Source: Taudactylus pleione (taxonomy: Eukaryota > Chordata > Amphibia > Anura > Myobatrachidae). From it: a DNA stretch of 64,000 nt. Both the position numbers and the translations under genes were made by a program. The stretch lies in NCBI GenBank assembly GCA_031769625.1, contig JAUIMM010001030.1, positions 2,280,001-2,344,000 on the forward strand, given 5' to 3'. Position 1 is the stretch's first letter; each line of letters begins with the position of its first letter. The notes under the pieces are model-generated. The model saw only the letters and a list, made by a program, of their open reading frames with translations. It ran no database searches and was not told the DNA's origin. This document shows positions 21,963 through 32,726 of the stretch, in pieces.

Positions 21963-23286
21963 GAAATCTTGATAGCACGGAATAAAGTAAATAGAATTTA
22001 TTCACAGGAGAAATATAAAAGTAACGTCTCACATAAAGTCTCAACAACACTGAGGTTCACATAAGCAATAATGAGTATAGGAGAAAAATCCCCATATAGT
22101 CTTTAACATAGAAAAGTTAATATGGTAGGGAACCCCGAGTCCAGTATGAGGCTAACACCTCAGGATGGTATACAGGAGCTTCACCTGGGTGGCACCCTGT
22201 AGTGATGGAGACCTGGGACAGAGTGAACCCTGTGATATGGTGAAAGACGGAGCAGGGTTGAGCCCTGTGATGTGGTGAAAGAGAGCGCAGGGTTGAGCCC
22301 TGTGATGCTGTGAGGTTGAAGCAGGATTGAGACCCATGATGCAGTGAGGTCAGAGCAGGGTTGAGTCCTGTGATACAATGAGGTCGGAGCAGGGTTGAGC
22401 CCTGTGATGCGATGAGGTCAGAACAGGGTTGAGCCCTATGATGTGATGAGGTTGGAGCAGGGTTGAGCCCTGTGATGCAATGAGGTCAGGGCAGGGTTGA
22501 GCCCTGTGATGCAGTGAGGTTGGAGCAGGGATGAGCCCTGTGAAGCGGTGTAGTTGCAGGACAGGGTTGAGCCCTGCAGTGTAACTAGAATCCAGAGTGG
22601 GGGTCAGCCCCACGCATGATGCAATGAAGGTTGAAGCAGGGTTGAGCCCTGTAAAGCGGCGTGGTTCCGGAACAGGGTTGAGCCCTGCGGCGTGACTAGA
22701 ATCCAGAATGGGGTTGAGCCCTGTGATGCGGTGATGATAACTGTAACTGTGCAGTTGACAACTGTAATGAAGATGGGTTCGATGTCCACAGGAGTGAGAG
22801 ACAACAGGCAAAGTAAATAGTGCAGCAAAAGGTGAAACCACAGCAATGGAGCAAAAGCAATACTTAGGCAAATGGCTATGCTGAGCTCTGTAGTGCGGCT
22901 GGTAACAGGCATCATAAGTTTAGCTGGAACATGAGCGGAGATATAGCAAAGTCCACAGCAACCCAGAGGCTCAGCAGGGATCTGGCAGGAGTTCAAGAAA
23001 GATCTGAAAGTAATGTTGCACAGACACTGAGACACAGTAATGGGCTTTATACTAGAGGTCTGTGATCCACAGGAAGTTCAGAACATGTGACCCAAATGGA
23101 ATCAGGTTTGAAATAATGAGCAATCTAGGAATCCCACAACCTGACAACACCTTGGAAACAGATGATCATCTGTTCCCTGTATGTGAAGAACGCCAGCAAG
23201 CAGGATAGCTCCTCCAACGACCACAAAGGAACTTTGGAAAAAGTAATCTATCTTTATGTACTGAAATAGTTGCAGTCCTGACGGTA
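21963..23286 (-). repeat. Chromovirus 3' LTR with internal minisatellite
   Basis: It follows the integrase/chromodomain end and a G-rich run (GGGTGTGGGGGGG at 23285-23300). A TATAAAG box lies near 23045-23051 and an AATAAA signal near 21990, and it ends in CA at 21963. The expected initial TG reads CG, a probable transition. The assignment comes from position and signals; no second LTR is present to compare. Confidence 0.65.
22190..22740. repeat. Minisatellite, about 36-40 bp unit, inside the LTR
   Basis: About 14 copies of gcagggttgagccctgtgat followed by a variable gcNNtgaggtNNga spacer. Each unit holds the imperfect palindrome agggttgagccct. ORFs across it on the minus strand are repeat artefacts. 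Confidence 0.9.
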
Positions 23287-23289
23287 CCC

Positions 23290-23687
23290 CCCCACACCCT
23301 TTTTGGGTGGTCTCCGAATACCCACCAGGTTTTAAAGGGAATTTAGCATGAAAATTACATATCAACTTAGGAGCATGGACATCAGTCTTTAATCCAAGAT
23401 CTTTCCTCCAGGCCATAACCCTTCCAGTCTACAAGGTATTGTAATTGATTTTGATGCTTAAGTGAATCCAGAATCTTATCGATCTCGAATGGCACACCTC
23501 GAGCAGTTGTTATGGGAGGTACTTTAGGCAAGCTGTCATGAAATCGATTAAGAATCAATGGTCTAAGCAAGGAGACATGAAAGGAGTTAGGTACACGCAT
23601 AGTTGGAGGTAACTGTAACTTACATGCCACTGGGTTGATAATTTTTATAATATGAAAAGGATCAATATACCGGGGAGAAAACTTCAT
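23290..23687 (-). pseudogene. Integrase C-terminus with chromodomain
   Basis: The piece 23687-23382 contains PNSFHVSLLRPL, the typical end of the integrase, then a chromodomain: the aromatic-cage segment LQYLVDWKGYGLEERSW. A frame change near 23390 separates the conserved tail HAPKLICNFHAKFPLKPGG. Chromodomains of such elements steer insertion towards marked chromatin. Confidence 0.88.
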
Positions 23688-24110
23688 AGTAGGTACTTTA
23701 AGTCAAAGATTTCTAGTAGACAACCAGACATGATCCCCAACAGAATATTTAGGAACAGCCAAACGTTTCCTATCAGCAAAGACCTTATAATTATGAGAGG
23801 CTTTCCTAAGACACTTATGTACCTGTCTCCAAATTCCAGAAAAATGTTGGAGGGTAGCTTTGGCTGCTGGAACATTCACTGTAGGACTTGATTGAAGCCC
23901 AGGAACTCAAGGATGCCGACCAGAATTGGCAAAAAAAGGACTTACACCTGTAGTAGACGAATAATGAAAGTTATGAGCAAACTCAGCCCAAGGCAAGAAA
24001 TCCATCCAATCATCTTGAGAAGAAGAAATATACATTCTCAAGAAGGTCTCCAACTCCTGGTTCACTCTTTCAGTTTGTACATTTGACTGAGGGTGATATG
24101 CAGAAAAAAA

Positions 24111-24712
24111 CTATAATTTAATTTGCAATGATGAACATAAAGCCCTCCAAAACCGAGCAACAAATTGGACACCCTGATCAGACACTATCTCAGAAGGAAG
24201 TCCATGAAGACGAAATATCTCTTTGATAAATATTTGTGCTAATTTGGGGGCTGATGGAATTCGAGCCAAAGGACAAAAATAAGCCATCTTGGTAAAACAA
24301 TCCACCACTATCCAAATAACTGTACACCCCCTAGAATCAGGAAGAACTGTAATTAAATCCATGGAAAGATGGTTCCATGGTTGGCTTGGAATGGGTAGTG
24401 GATGGAGAGGACCAACTGGAGACTGCCAGGAGGACTTATGTTGTACACAAGAACATATAAACTCTTGGACATCTTTTTTCATGGAAGACCACCAATAGGA
24501 ACGTTGCAAAAATGAGTATATTTTACAAACCCCTGGATGTCCAGAGAAATGAGAATTATGAGCTCAAGAAAGAAGTTTACCTCGTAACTTTGGTGCCACA
24601 AATATCTTCCCAGGAGGAGGATCAGGAGAGATGGAAATTTAAGAAAAAGCCATAGGGTACCTTTGATCCTCATTTTGTTCTTTCTCTTCCAACATTGAGT
24701 GTGAAAGTGCAT
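24111..24712 (-). pseudogene. Chromovirus integrase catalytic region
   Basis: An HHCC-like zinc region (HFSGHPG, then CSCVQHK) is split by a frame change near 24500. The core then carries the first catalytic Asp in LSMDLITVLP and the second in IVSDQGVQF. The third acidic residue falls beyond the stop at 24111. It would insert cDNA if intact. Confidence 0.85.
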
Positions 24713-24964
24713 CTGCCTTTTTATTCAATGAACCTGGACGATACTTGATGGCAAAATCAAAATGAGAAAAAAAGATTGCCCAACGAGCTTGTCATGGGTT
24801 CAGACAATGGGCAGTTTTCAAATACAACAAATTTTTATGGTCTGTAAAATTAGTAACAGGGTGCTTTGTGCCTTCTATTAATATCTCCATTCCTCTAAAG
24901 CTAACTTAATAGCTAACAACTCTTGGTCCCCGATGGAGTAATTACTCTCAGCATTAGAAAACTT

Positions 24965-26080
24965 TCATGAAAAGAAACCACAAGATACTGTTCTCCCATC
25001 TGCAGCCACTTGAGACAAAATAGTCCCAACTCCATAAGTGGAGGCATCCACTTCTAGCATAAATGGCTTCTCAACATCAGGTTGAACTAGAATGGAGGCC
25101 GCGGAAAATGCATCTTTGAGAGTCTGAAAGGCACCAATGCCTCTGGTGACCACACTTTGGGATTAGCCCCTTTTTTGTCATAACAGTAATTGGAGCTACA
25201 ATCGTTGAAAACGCTTTGATAAACTTTCTGTAATAATTGGCAAAGCCTAAAAATCTCTGAATAGACTTTAATGAAGTGAGCAAAACTCAGCCTTGAATAG
25301 CCTTTCATTTCTCAGGGTCCATCTGAAGTTCAGAACCGGAAATGATATACCCCAAAAAGGGTATCACTGGGACTTCAAAAACACAATTGGAGATCTTACC
25401 ATAAAGCTTATTAGCTCGAAGACAACTTAATACCTCTTTAACATGGGTAAGTTGATCAGAAAGATTCCTGGAAAAAAAATCAAAATATCATCAAGATAAA
25501 CAATAACAAACTGATAAAGTATATCTCAGAAAATTTCATTCACAAACTCCTGGAACACCACAGGAGCATTACATAAACCAAAAGGCATAACGAGGTTCTC
25601 ATAATGGCCATCTCGCGTATTAAACGCAGTTTTCCACTCATCACCCTCTTTAACTCTGATCAAGTTGTAAGCTCCCTTTAGATCAAGTTTAGTAAACAGT
25701 TGAGACCCCTTAACTCTGTCAAACAATTCTGTAATGAGAGGCAAAGGATATTTATTTTTTACTGTGATCTCATTTAGACCTCTAAAGTCGATACATGGAC
25801 GAAGACCACCATCTATTTTCTTTACAAAAAAGAAGCCCGCTCCAGCGGGAGATGAAGAAGGCCTGATAAACCCCATTCGTAGGTTATCTTGCACATATTC
25901 TGACATGGCTTGAGTCTCAGGAACAGAGAGAGGGTATACTCGACCTTCTGTGTGGCATTTTATCAGGAATAAGTTCAATAGGACGATCCCAGGGACGATG
26001 CGGTGGAAGTTCGTCTGCCGCCTGCTCAGAAAAGACATCAGCAAATTCATGATAAGGCTGTGGGAGAGAAGGTGGAACAT
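24965..26080 (-). pseudogene. Chromovirus reverse transcriptase / RNase H
   Basis: Blocks in order: the [19 protein letters not shown] box, [28 protein letters not shown], then after a stop near 25526 the catalytic box YLDD (about 25480-25510). Next come the [16 protein letters not shown] thumb/connection segment and the RNase H start VDASTYGVGTILSQ. At least four stops or frame changes split the reading. Similarity to Ty3/Gypsy Pol is unambiguous. Confidence 0.9.
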
Positions 26081-26486
26081 CTACTTTCACTTCAGCCAAT
26101 CGTACCACAGGAATCAAACAATTTAATTTGCATTTAGGACTCCAAGAAAGAATTTCAGAACAAGTCCAATCAATATGAGGGTTATGAAGAGTTAACCATG
26201 GTAAACCAAGAACTATATCATACATAGAAATGGGTAATACAAAAAATTCAAAACTTTCTTAATGTGAAGCTCCTACCCTCAACTTTATAGACTTTGTTTG
26301 ATGCGCAACATATCCATTAGAAATTCTAGTCCCATTAGCTGCAGAAAGGGAAAAAGAACGAGTTAATTTGACAACAGGAATTTTTAATTTCTGAACCAAA
26401 GACAATGAAATAAAATTGCCAGCTGCTCCAGAATCTAGCAATGCAGAAAACTCTTGATACGAAGAACCAAAGTCAGGAATGCTCAC
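25917..26486 (-). pseudogene. Chromovirus aspartic protease
   Basis: The active-site box LLDSGAAGNFIS is present in the piece 26486-26259. A stop separates it from the next piece (26225-25917), which begins with the second conserved block, VLGLPWLTLHNPHIDW. It then enters the linker to RT ([22 protein letters not shown]). The catalytic Asp is kept but the gene is broken. Confidence 0.8.
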
Positions 26487-26539
26487 AGAAATTAAACAAT
26501 CCTTTTAGGGGGAAACTTTAGAAACTACCAATAGTTTGA

Positions 26540-27184
26540 CTTCCCCTCCATCAACTAGGGATGATCATTTTCCTGGCCTTATTGGACATTTAGCCAAGAA
26601 ATGTTCTGAAGATGTTCAATACAAGCACAAATTAGAACGCCTCCTACGTTGCTTCTCAGCTTCAGACAACTTAGCTTTATTAATTTGCATAGGCTCATCA
26701 GATGTACTTTGAAAAGAGCGAGACGGGGAAGAGAACTTTTAGAACACTCAGAGCGACTCCTCTGAACCCCTTATTCTCGCATACGCAGATCAATTTTAAT
26801 AGTCAATGAAATTAACTCATCCAAATTCTCAGGAAGATCCAGAGTCACCAACTCATCTTTAAGTCTCTCTGAGAGACCATTCCAATATGCTGCTCTTAAT
26901 GCCTCATTATTCCATTTAAGTTATGCGGCGATAGTTTGAAAATGAACCACATACTGACCAACTGGAGCTGTTCCTTGCTTTACTCGCAAAATATCCACAG
27001 ACGCGGCCACTGATCTTCCAGGTTCATCAAATATCCTTTTGAAAGTAGAAACAAAAGCTTGGTAATTAGACATTAAGGCATAATTTCTCTCCCATAAAGG
27101 AGAGGCCCACTCAAGAGCAGCAACAGACAATAATGACATAATATAAGCCACTTTAACACGAGATGTGACCACTACCTGGGGCAC
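26540..27184 (-). pseudogene. Chromovirus Gag remnant with ruined zinc knuckle
   Basis: The capsid-like part (residues ALEWASPLWERN and FKRIFDEPGR) is open from 27184 to a stop at 26921, and homologous reading continues afterwards. At 26586-26627 a CCHC nucleocapsid knuckle is recognisable (CLY*TSSEHFLAKC). The second cysteine codon is TGA, at 26616-26618. The N-terminal third is absent. As an inactive copy it would not package RNA. Confidence 0.8.
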
Positions 27185-27190
27185 TATATA

Positions 27191-28113
27191 AGGGGCACTG
27201 CATAAGGGCTTGTGTAGCTATCCAAGGGGGGGGCGCAAGGTTGAAGAAATGCCTAGGGTGCCAAGAAACCTTGCACCGGCCCTGCAAGTACCAGGTTTAT
27301 GTCAGGCATACTTAATCCATGTCACAAGCATGAGAAAAGATTAATATGTTTTTTGATAGCAAAAATATGCATTTGATTTTAGGTTCACAGGATTATCAAT
27401 TAACTGATAGTTTCGTTTGGGAAACCCTTGCTGTTATGTGATACCTAGCCGCCATCACAGATATTGTTATGTCTCATCCACTGTCAATCCTGGTTATAAA
27501 GTCTCTCTTGGAGCACAGAAACATAAAAAAATCACATTTCCTCCACATACCTGTATGCAAACTTCTCAACCATGGTAGTATGCGCTTACCCCTAAAAGAG
27601 GTTCCATGTCTCCCAATGCTCTCTGTACCTATTCTGGGGGACAAGGATGGCTTGCAGAATAAAACAAATATTTTTTAAATAAAACTGATAACTAGAATGG
27701 ACATTTCAACAAATGCTTTATTTGGTTAAATTAAATGAAAATATATTTAAAAGGAAAGGTATATATCTGCGCTACTATGTGCCCATAAATCAAATAATAT
27801 ATGGACCAAATACAAGAAGTTTAAAGTTAATAAACAGATAAGGGATAGACATATACAAATAAAACACCATAATGACCACAAATTACATATATAGCTCACA
27901 AACTAATCAGTGGATAAAGAGTTATATCACAACACAAAGCAGCAGAAGAAGTTAATAAAATAAGCTAGATTTAATATGCCTGAAGTCACTGATATGCTCC
28001 TGTATATGTAGTAGCAACTTTGTCCTCCAAACATCTATTCAAAGATTTACAGGTGTAAAGTGAGAAATACTGTAGTCACAGGCCATGTTAGTAATACAAG
28101 ATGTTAGTGTAGG
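27191..28113. other. No gene seen; hAT-like end fragment at 27228-27284
   Basis: On the minus strand the block reads cagggccggtgcaaggtt, a hAT-like end, next to the broken edge of the chromovirus. The remaining AT-rich DNA shows nothing else. Confidence 0.45.
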
Positions 28114-29847
28114 CAGGCCCAACGACAGGGGGGCCTAAGGGCACAACTGTACCGGGCCCCAAGGTCCTAGGGGGGCCCAGAGTGCAGGGGTGGGCTGGCC
28201 GGGGGCACCCACTGTGAATGCTTTTGGGTTGGTATCCATCTAGTCCAATTACTGCTTGAAGCGGCCGTGACGATGGCTGCTGAGAGGGGAAGCGGATACT
28301 TTTACCAATCTGGACTCAGGAGTACTGAAGATGCGGAGCAGAGTTGCTCTGACAGGCTCAGCATGTGTCAGTCAGTGCAACTCTGCCTCCGCCGTCCACA
28401 GAGAGCCGCCTGGCTAGCTCTGATCACTCCTCCATGCAGCTGCTGCCTGATGAAACCCTCCCTCCTTGGTTATGAGCGACGGGCTCCTCTCCGGTTCTGT
28501 TTAACCTGTTCTGACTGTTCTCCAATCCGATTGCTGCTGCAATGAACAATCTCTCACTGGTGCTGTGTTGGGAACTGATTGTATAGTTCCCTGGACCTCC
28601 CGTTGCCACTCTCTCTCTCTTGATTTGCTGCTGGCAGAAACTGCTGCAATTACTGTGGGAGACACAGGGTGGTGACACCTCCCATTCAAGTTCCTCCTGA
28701 GCCTGGTTCCTGTGGCTTATTGCAGGTGATGAATTTAGCTGTGACCTGCTGTTGGGCTACTCCCTGCTCTTGTGTTATGGATGAGTCTGCCATGTTTTCC
28801 AATCTCTCCTGGTTGTTCCCTTTTAGATTGTTTTACTGCTGTGCCATATGCTCCCCCGATTACCTGGCCTGTTCTCCTGCTCTCTAAATGGGGTTTCACT
28901 GCACAAGTGTTATAATAAGGGATGTAAATATTTGCTTGTCTATCACCAATATACTGCATTCAAATATGTTCAATAAATGTTTAACTCTAAGTACAATATT
29001 TCAGAAGTTTATGGCTAACATGTTTCTGAGTTGAGAGATTCTAAATATTGCAAGCTGCTCCCCTTTTAGACTTTTTTTAAGTTCTTCTTAATTCTTGCAT
29101 TTTTTTATCCCAAGTATGGAAAATTGTTTTGTTATATGCTACCTCCTCTCCCATGCTATGTTCCTTATTCCTAAAGCAATGAAGAATTTGGTAATACATT
29201 TAGCAATGTATAGTAATGTTTGTAAATACAAATCCCTGATCCGCGGCCACCAGCATCAAAAGTTTTCCGACACACGCCATAGAAAACGTGCAATGTCAGC
29301 ACTATCATAATTGACAAAATGTGTGCAGCTGGGCATCGCCACAGCACATTGCATTGTGTTTGCCCCCCAAGTAGCCAGTCAACCCCTGCCAGAGTGTAAC
29401 CGCTGCCTGTGCTGCTGCAGTGATCAACAGGGTGCAGGCATGTACAGGGCCCCTGCTGATCACTGCAGCAGCAACTCAGGTCCATACAGCGGGGAGTTGC
29501 TGTATTGTATCTGCAGTGGGCAGTGCAATAAAGGTTTTTTGTTTGTTGCGGTGCAGCACACATGACGTCATGACATCATGCTTGCTGTACCACTGAAAGA
29601 CTGAGCAGGGGAACCCTGGCAGACAGCCAGAAAACATAGAATAAGGTAAGTAGGTGTGGGAGCTGGAGGGATAGAAGGGGTCTTCGGATGGGGAAAACTG
29701 AAGGGGGGCTAGGGCTGGAGAGAGACAGGGGGACTGGACAGACACAAGGAGATGAGACTTGGAGACTTGTACCTGCCAGGGACCCGTGAATGGGGGTCCC
29801 TAAAAAACTGGGTGTACAGGGCCCCATGATTTCTGTTGCTGGCCTTG
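28114..29847. mobile_element. Non-autonomous hAT element, perfect 8-bp target duplication
   Basis: Direct repeats AGTGTAGG at 28106-28113 and 29848-29855. Ends caggcccaacgacag and, in reverse, caaggccagcaacag. It shares ends and a gcaataaaggttttttg block with 32727-34700. No transposase motif occurs in its 1.7 kb. Confidence 0.88.
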
Positions 29848-29855
29848 AGTGTAGG

Positions 29856-30407
29856 AGCTAAACAATGGGGGATCACTAGTATGCCAAATGTTAGTAAAGC
29901 AGCATGAAGTTATTACAGCTGTCAACAGCTGTAATAGTACAGATGAGTCCTCATACAACTATCCGCAAATCACACCGAACAGCCCGTTGAGTGTGCCACA
30001 GACTTTGTGACTTAGCTGCGCCAAAACACTTACACAGTGTTATGCAGGAAATTGTACAACAGTCATAAAGAATACAGAAACTAATCTATATATTAAATGA
30101 GAAAGTGTGTGTGTCATTCTGTCTGTCCTTCATGCATGGCCAGAGTTTTCCTGTCATTTGCGCATGCGCAGTACAGGGAAAATGGCCACCACGGCTAATT
30201 TCCCGGTGACCTGTGCAGACACTATAGACTTTGGGCACACTCTGGTGCCCAGAGTCTATAACTCCGCCCCTGGCCGCGCACAGCTCAGTGCGTTGCCGGC
30301 CGCCGGGCGGAGAGGAGGGGGCCAATGTCGAAGACTGCACATGGGCCCCCTCCTCTCCTGAAACGCCCCTGTCTCAAGGCCTATTAACATCATTATATGC
30401 TATATGA
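29856..30407. other. No gene seen; repeat-derived fragment
   Basis: The block gagaaagtgtgtgtgtcattctg near 30100 resembles the end of an interspersed repeat. CpG-rich 30160-30360 has open frames on both strands but no protein similarity. Confidence 0.4.
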
Positions 30408-30425
30408 CAGAGGTTCCCAAACACA

Positions 30426-31022
30426 GGACCTGATTCAGAGCCGGACGCTCTGACCAGAGCGCTCGCTCTGAATCAGGGCCCTCCTACCTAAAAATGGAGC
30501 GGCCTCCCGGCCGCTCGCATAGCTGTGGGTGACCACCCACAGCTTATGCGAGCGGCCAAAAAGGTGGTCTTGACCATCCCTACCATCGGGCTTGCGACGA
30601 GACCCTGCGGAAGGGTCTCGCTACCTCAAGCCCAGGAGTGCTTTTGGCTCTATCAGAAAAAGCAAAAAAAAGCACTCCCACTGACATCACTAGTGATGTC
30701 AGTGGGGCCGGCTCCAGACGGAAGGCGTTCCCATGGGAACGCCTCCATCTGGGCAGCAATGCCCCCGGCACACCCACCAAAGGGGGTGTGCTGTCAGTCA
30801 CCATCGACAGCACGCCCCCTTTGGTGCGAGACCGATAGCGACAGCTTGGCTTGTCTGTCGCTATGCAGGTCTCGCGCATTGCGCACGACGGAGCTTGGCT
30901 GTCGCTATGCGGGTCTCGCGCATGCGCACGACGGAGCTCCCTCCGCCGTGCGCATGCGCATTGGGGCACCATCGACCCGCTTGCGAGCGCTCAGCACTCG
31001 CGAGCGGGTCTGAATTAGGCCC
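30426..31022 (+). mobile_element. Serial-hairpin element, copy A
   Basis: Almost the whole length is made of consecutive palindromes of 20-50 bp: terminal (30430-30476), 30497-30557, 30588-30632, 30635-30678, a perfect 30-bp palindrome at 30677-30706, 30715-30752, 30776-30826, 30826-30875, 30910-30960 and 30973-31009. Ends are ggacctgattcag and its complement ggccc(t). It lies inside a hAT-like unit whose ends are cagaggttcccaaac (30408) and its complement (to 31137). Confidence 0.85.
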
Positions 31023-32051
31023 TCAGTCCTCAAGGCTAGCCAACAGTTCAGGTATCCATGGTTGAGCACAGGTGTCTTAATTAGTTTTTCAGTCAATTTG
31101 ATTTAACCACCTTGAGAACCGCGTTTGGGAACCTCTGACTTGTGACATAGAATAAAGGATGACTATCCCGCTGCTGACAAAATGTCTGCCTTGTCCACCT
31201 TCACATAAAATCATTAGACTCATATTGCCCTTGTCAGACCATGCTCCTGTACTGTACTCTCCTCTCGATGGGGGCATGTGCCTTTCCCTGGTGATTCCCT
31301 TCCTACTGTATTCATTAAAAAATATAACCAGCAATACCTTAAACCAAAATGTGCTTGCACCTTGTATAAAATAATTCAGATTCAGTAAAATAAAAACATC
31401 TATAAAAGTTTTTTTACTAATTACATTACATATCCCCTTTTATAACACCACCATTTCTATAACATCAGTTTTAGATAGTGTTTTAAGCAGGAGAGATAAA
31501 GATGGAGCACTATATACTGTATATATACCTCGCTCCTGAAAAAATCTAGATATAGTAGTGTTTGTCAAAAAGTCAGTTCAATTTCTTGTCCAGTAGCCTT
31601 ATCTCATAGTTTGAACAGTACATATATTGGGACCACTGCAGGGATTTGAGAAACCTGTACAGCAAATTTGCTTAATTTTAGTGAGTAACATTCATTACAA
31701 AGATTGTAAACCTGTAACCGTATAAATTCAGACAACATTGTATAAATATTAAAAGTAGCACTATAATTGAACTAGAGGTGTGTATGATGGATTATCCTAG
31801 GCTTAATATCAAAATTATAATTATAAAATTGCACAATGGGAGCCTGAGAAAGAGCCATTAATTTTCAAGACTAGTGTTTCATGAACTATAATTAAATTAC
31901 AGGAAAACCATTTTTCAGGCATAACAATCTCTAGTAATTTAATTCAGATATACCGTCTTAGAATAGAAACCAGTTGGAAAAAAAATTACACCATTATTAA
32001 TAAAGATTTAAATGTCTTCTTAATTGTGAATATATATATAAATATATACAG

Positions 32052-32078
<27 letters not shown>
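31023..32078. other. AT-rich DNA, no gene seen
   Basis: The first 115 bp are the right part of the hAT-like host of copy A. No other feature was found; a TA run starts near 32030. Confidence 0.45.
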
Positions 32079-32083
<5 letters not shown>

Positions 32084-32354
32084 GCTGTAACTAGACATTT
32101 TGGTGCCCTGTGCCAGAAAGGGCATTGGCACCCCCCTCAGTTTTCAAAGGGACATAATGCACCCAAAAAAGGGCCATGGCTTCATGGGGAAGGGCCAGGG
32201 AAAAGATAGGAGAGGCCAGGAGATGCTGGGGATGAAATAAGAGGAAGCTACAAGCAAGAAAGATAATAAACAGAAATTTGACAGTCCCGAACAGCGCCCC
32301 CTGACCTGTGGTGCTCTGTGCGATGGCATCGGCCGCACTACCCTAGCTACGGCC
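32079..32354. mobile_element. hAT-like short element inside a TA microsatellite
   Basis: Ends cacatagctgtaactag and, in reverse, caaggccgtagctaggg lie within TATATA runs on both sides, so the target duplication cannot be told from the microsatellite. Confidence 0.55.
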
Positions 32355-32726
32355 TTGTATATATATATATATATATATATATGTTCCAAAAATAACGGCA
32401 CTCAGGGGCTTCAATGTGTATTCCATTGGTCAACGTTTCAGGGCCTGAGCCCCGTTCTCTGGACCACACCAAATACCAAAATAGCACTTTTGCAAATGTC
32501 CTGACTGACTCACTGAATGACTCATTAACGCCCGGCCCAAATCCCTGGATCTAGAAGTATGAAAATTGGGGTCTATGTTCCTTCCATGACATACAGTAGG
32601 TGCCTACTATGCAGGGATTTTTCAAGATTTGAGTCCTAAGGGGGTGAAAAGGGCTAAAATGTTTCCTCCTCCTGTGCAATATCCTGACTGACTGACTCAT
32701 CGTGTGTGGATTGCTTGGGTTGTTGC

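Larger units (their letters stand above)
21963..27190 (-). mobile_element. Ty3/Gypsy chromovirus, decayed and 5'-truncated
   Basis: Read on the minus strand the order is Gag, protease, RT, RNase H, integrase, chromodomain, LTR, which defines a chromodomain Ty3/Gypsy element. The left part of Gag and the 5' LTR are missing. The cut lies near 27190, next to a hAT-like end fragment (27228-27284). Stops and frameshifts interrupt every gene. Its LTR abuts the 782-codon ORF, so it may have inserted into that second LTR element. Confidence 0.9.

Noticed and set aside
22350..23035. 173- and 143-codon minus-strand ORFs with GLNPA-type repeats
   Set aside because: They translate the LTR minisatellite and show no domain.
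30525..31065. Overlapping ORFs on both strands (162, 130 and 110 codons)
   Set aside because: They lie in GC-rich serial-hairpin DNA and the same peptides recur at the other copies; palindromes produce mirrored open frames.
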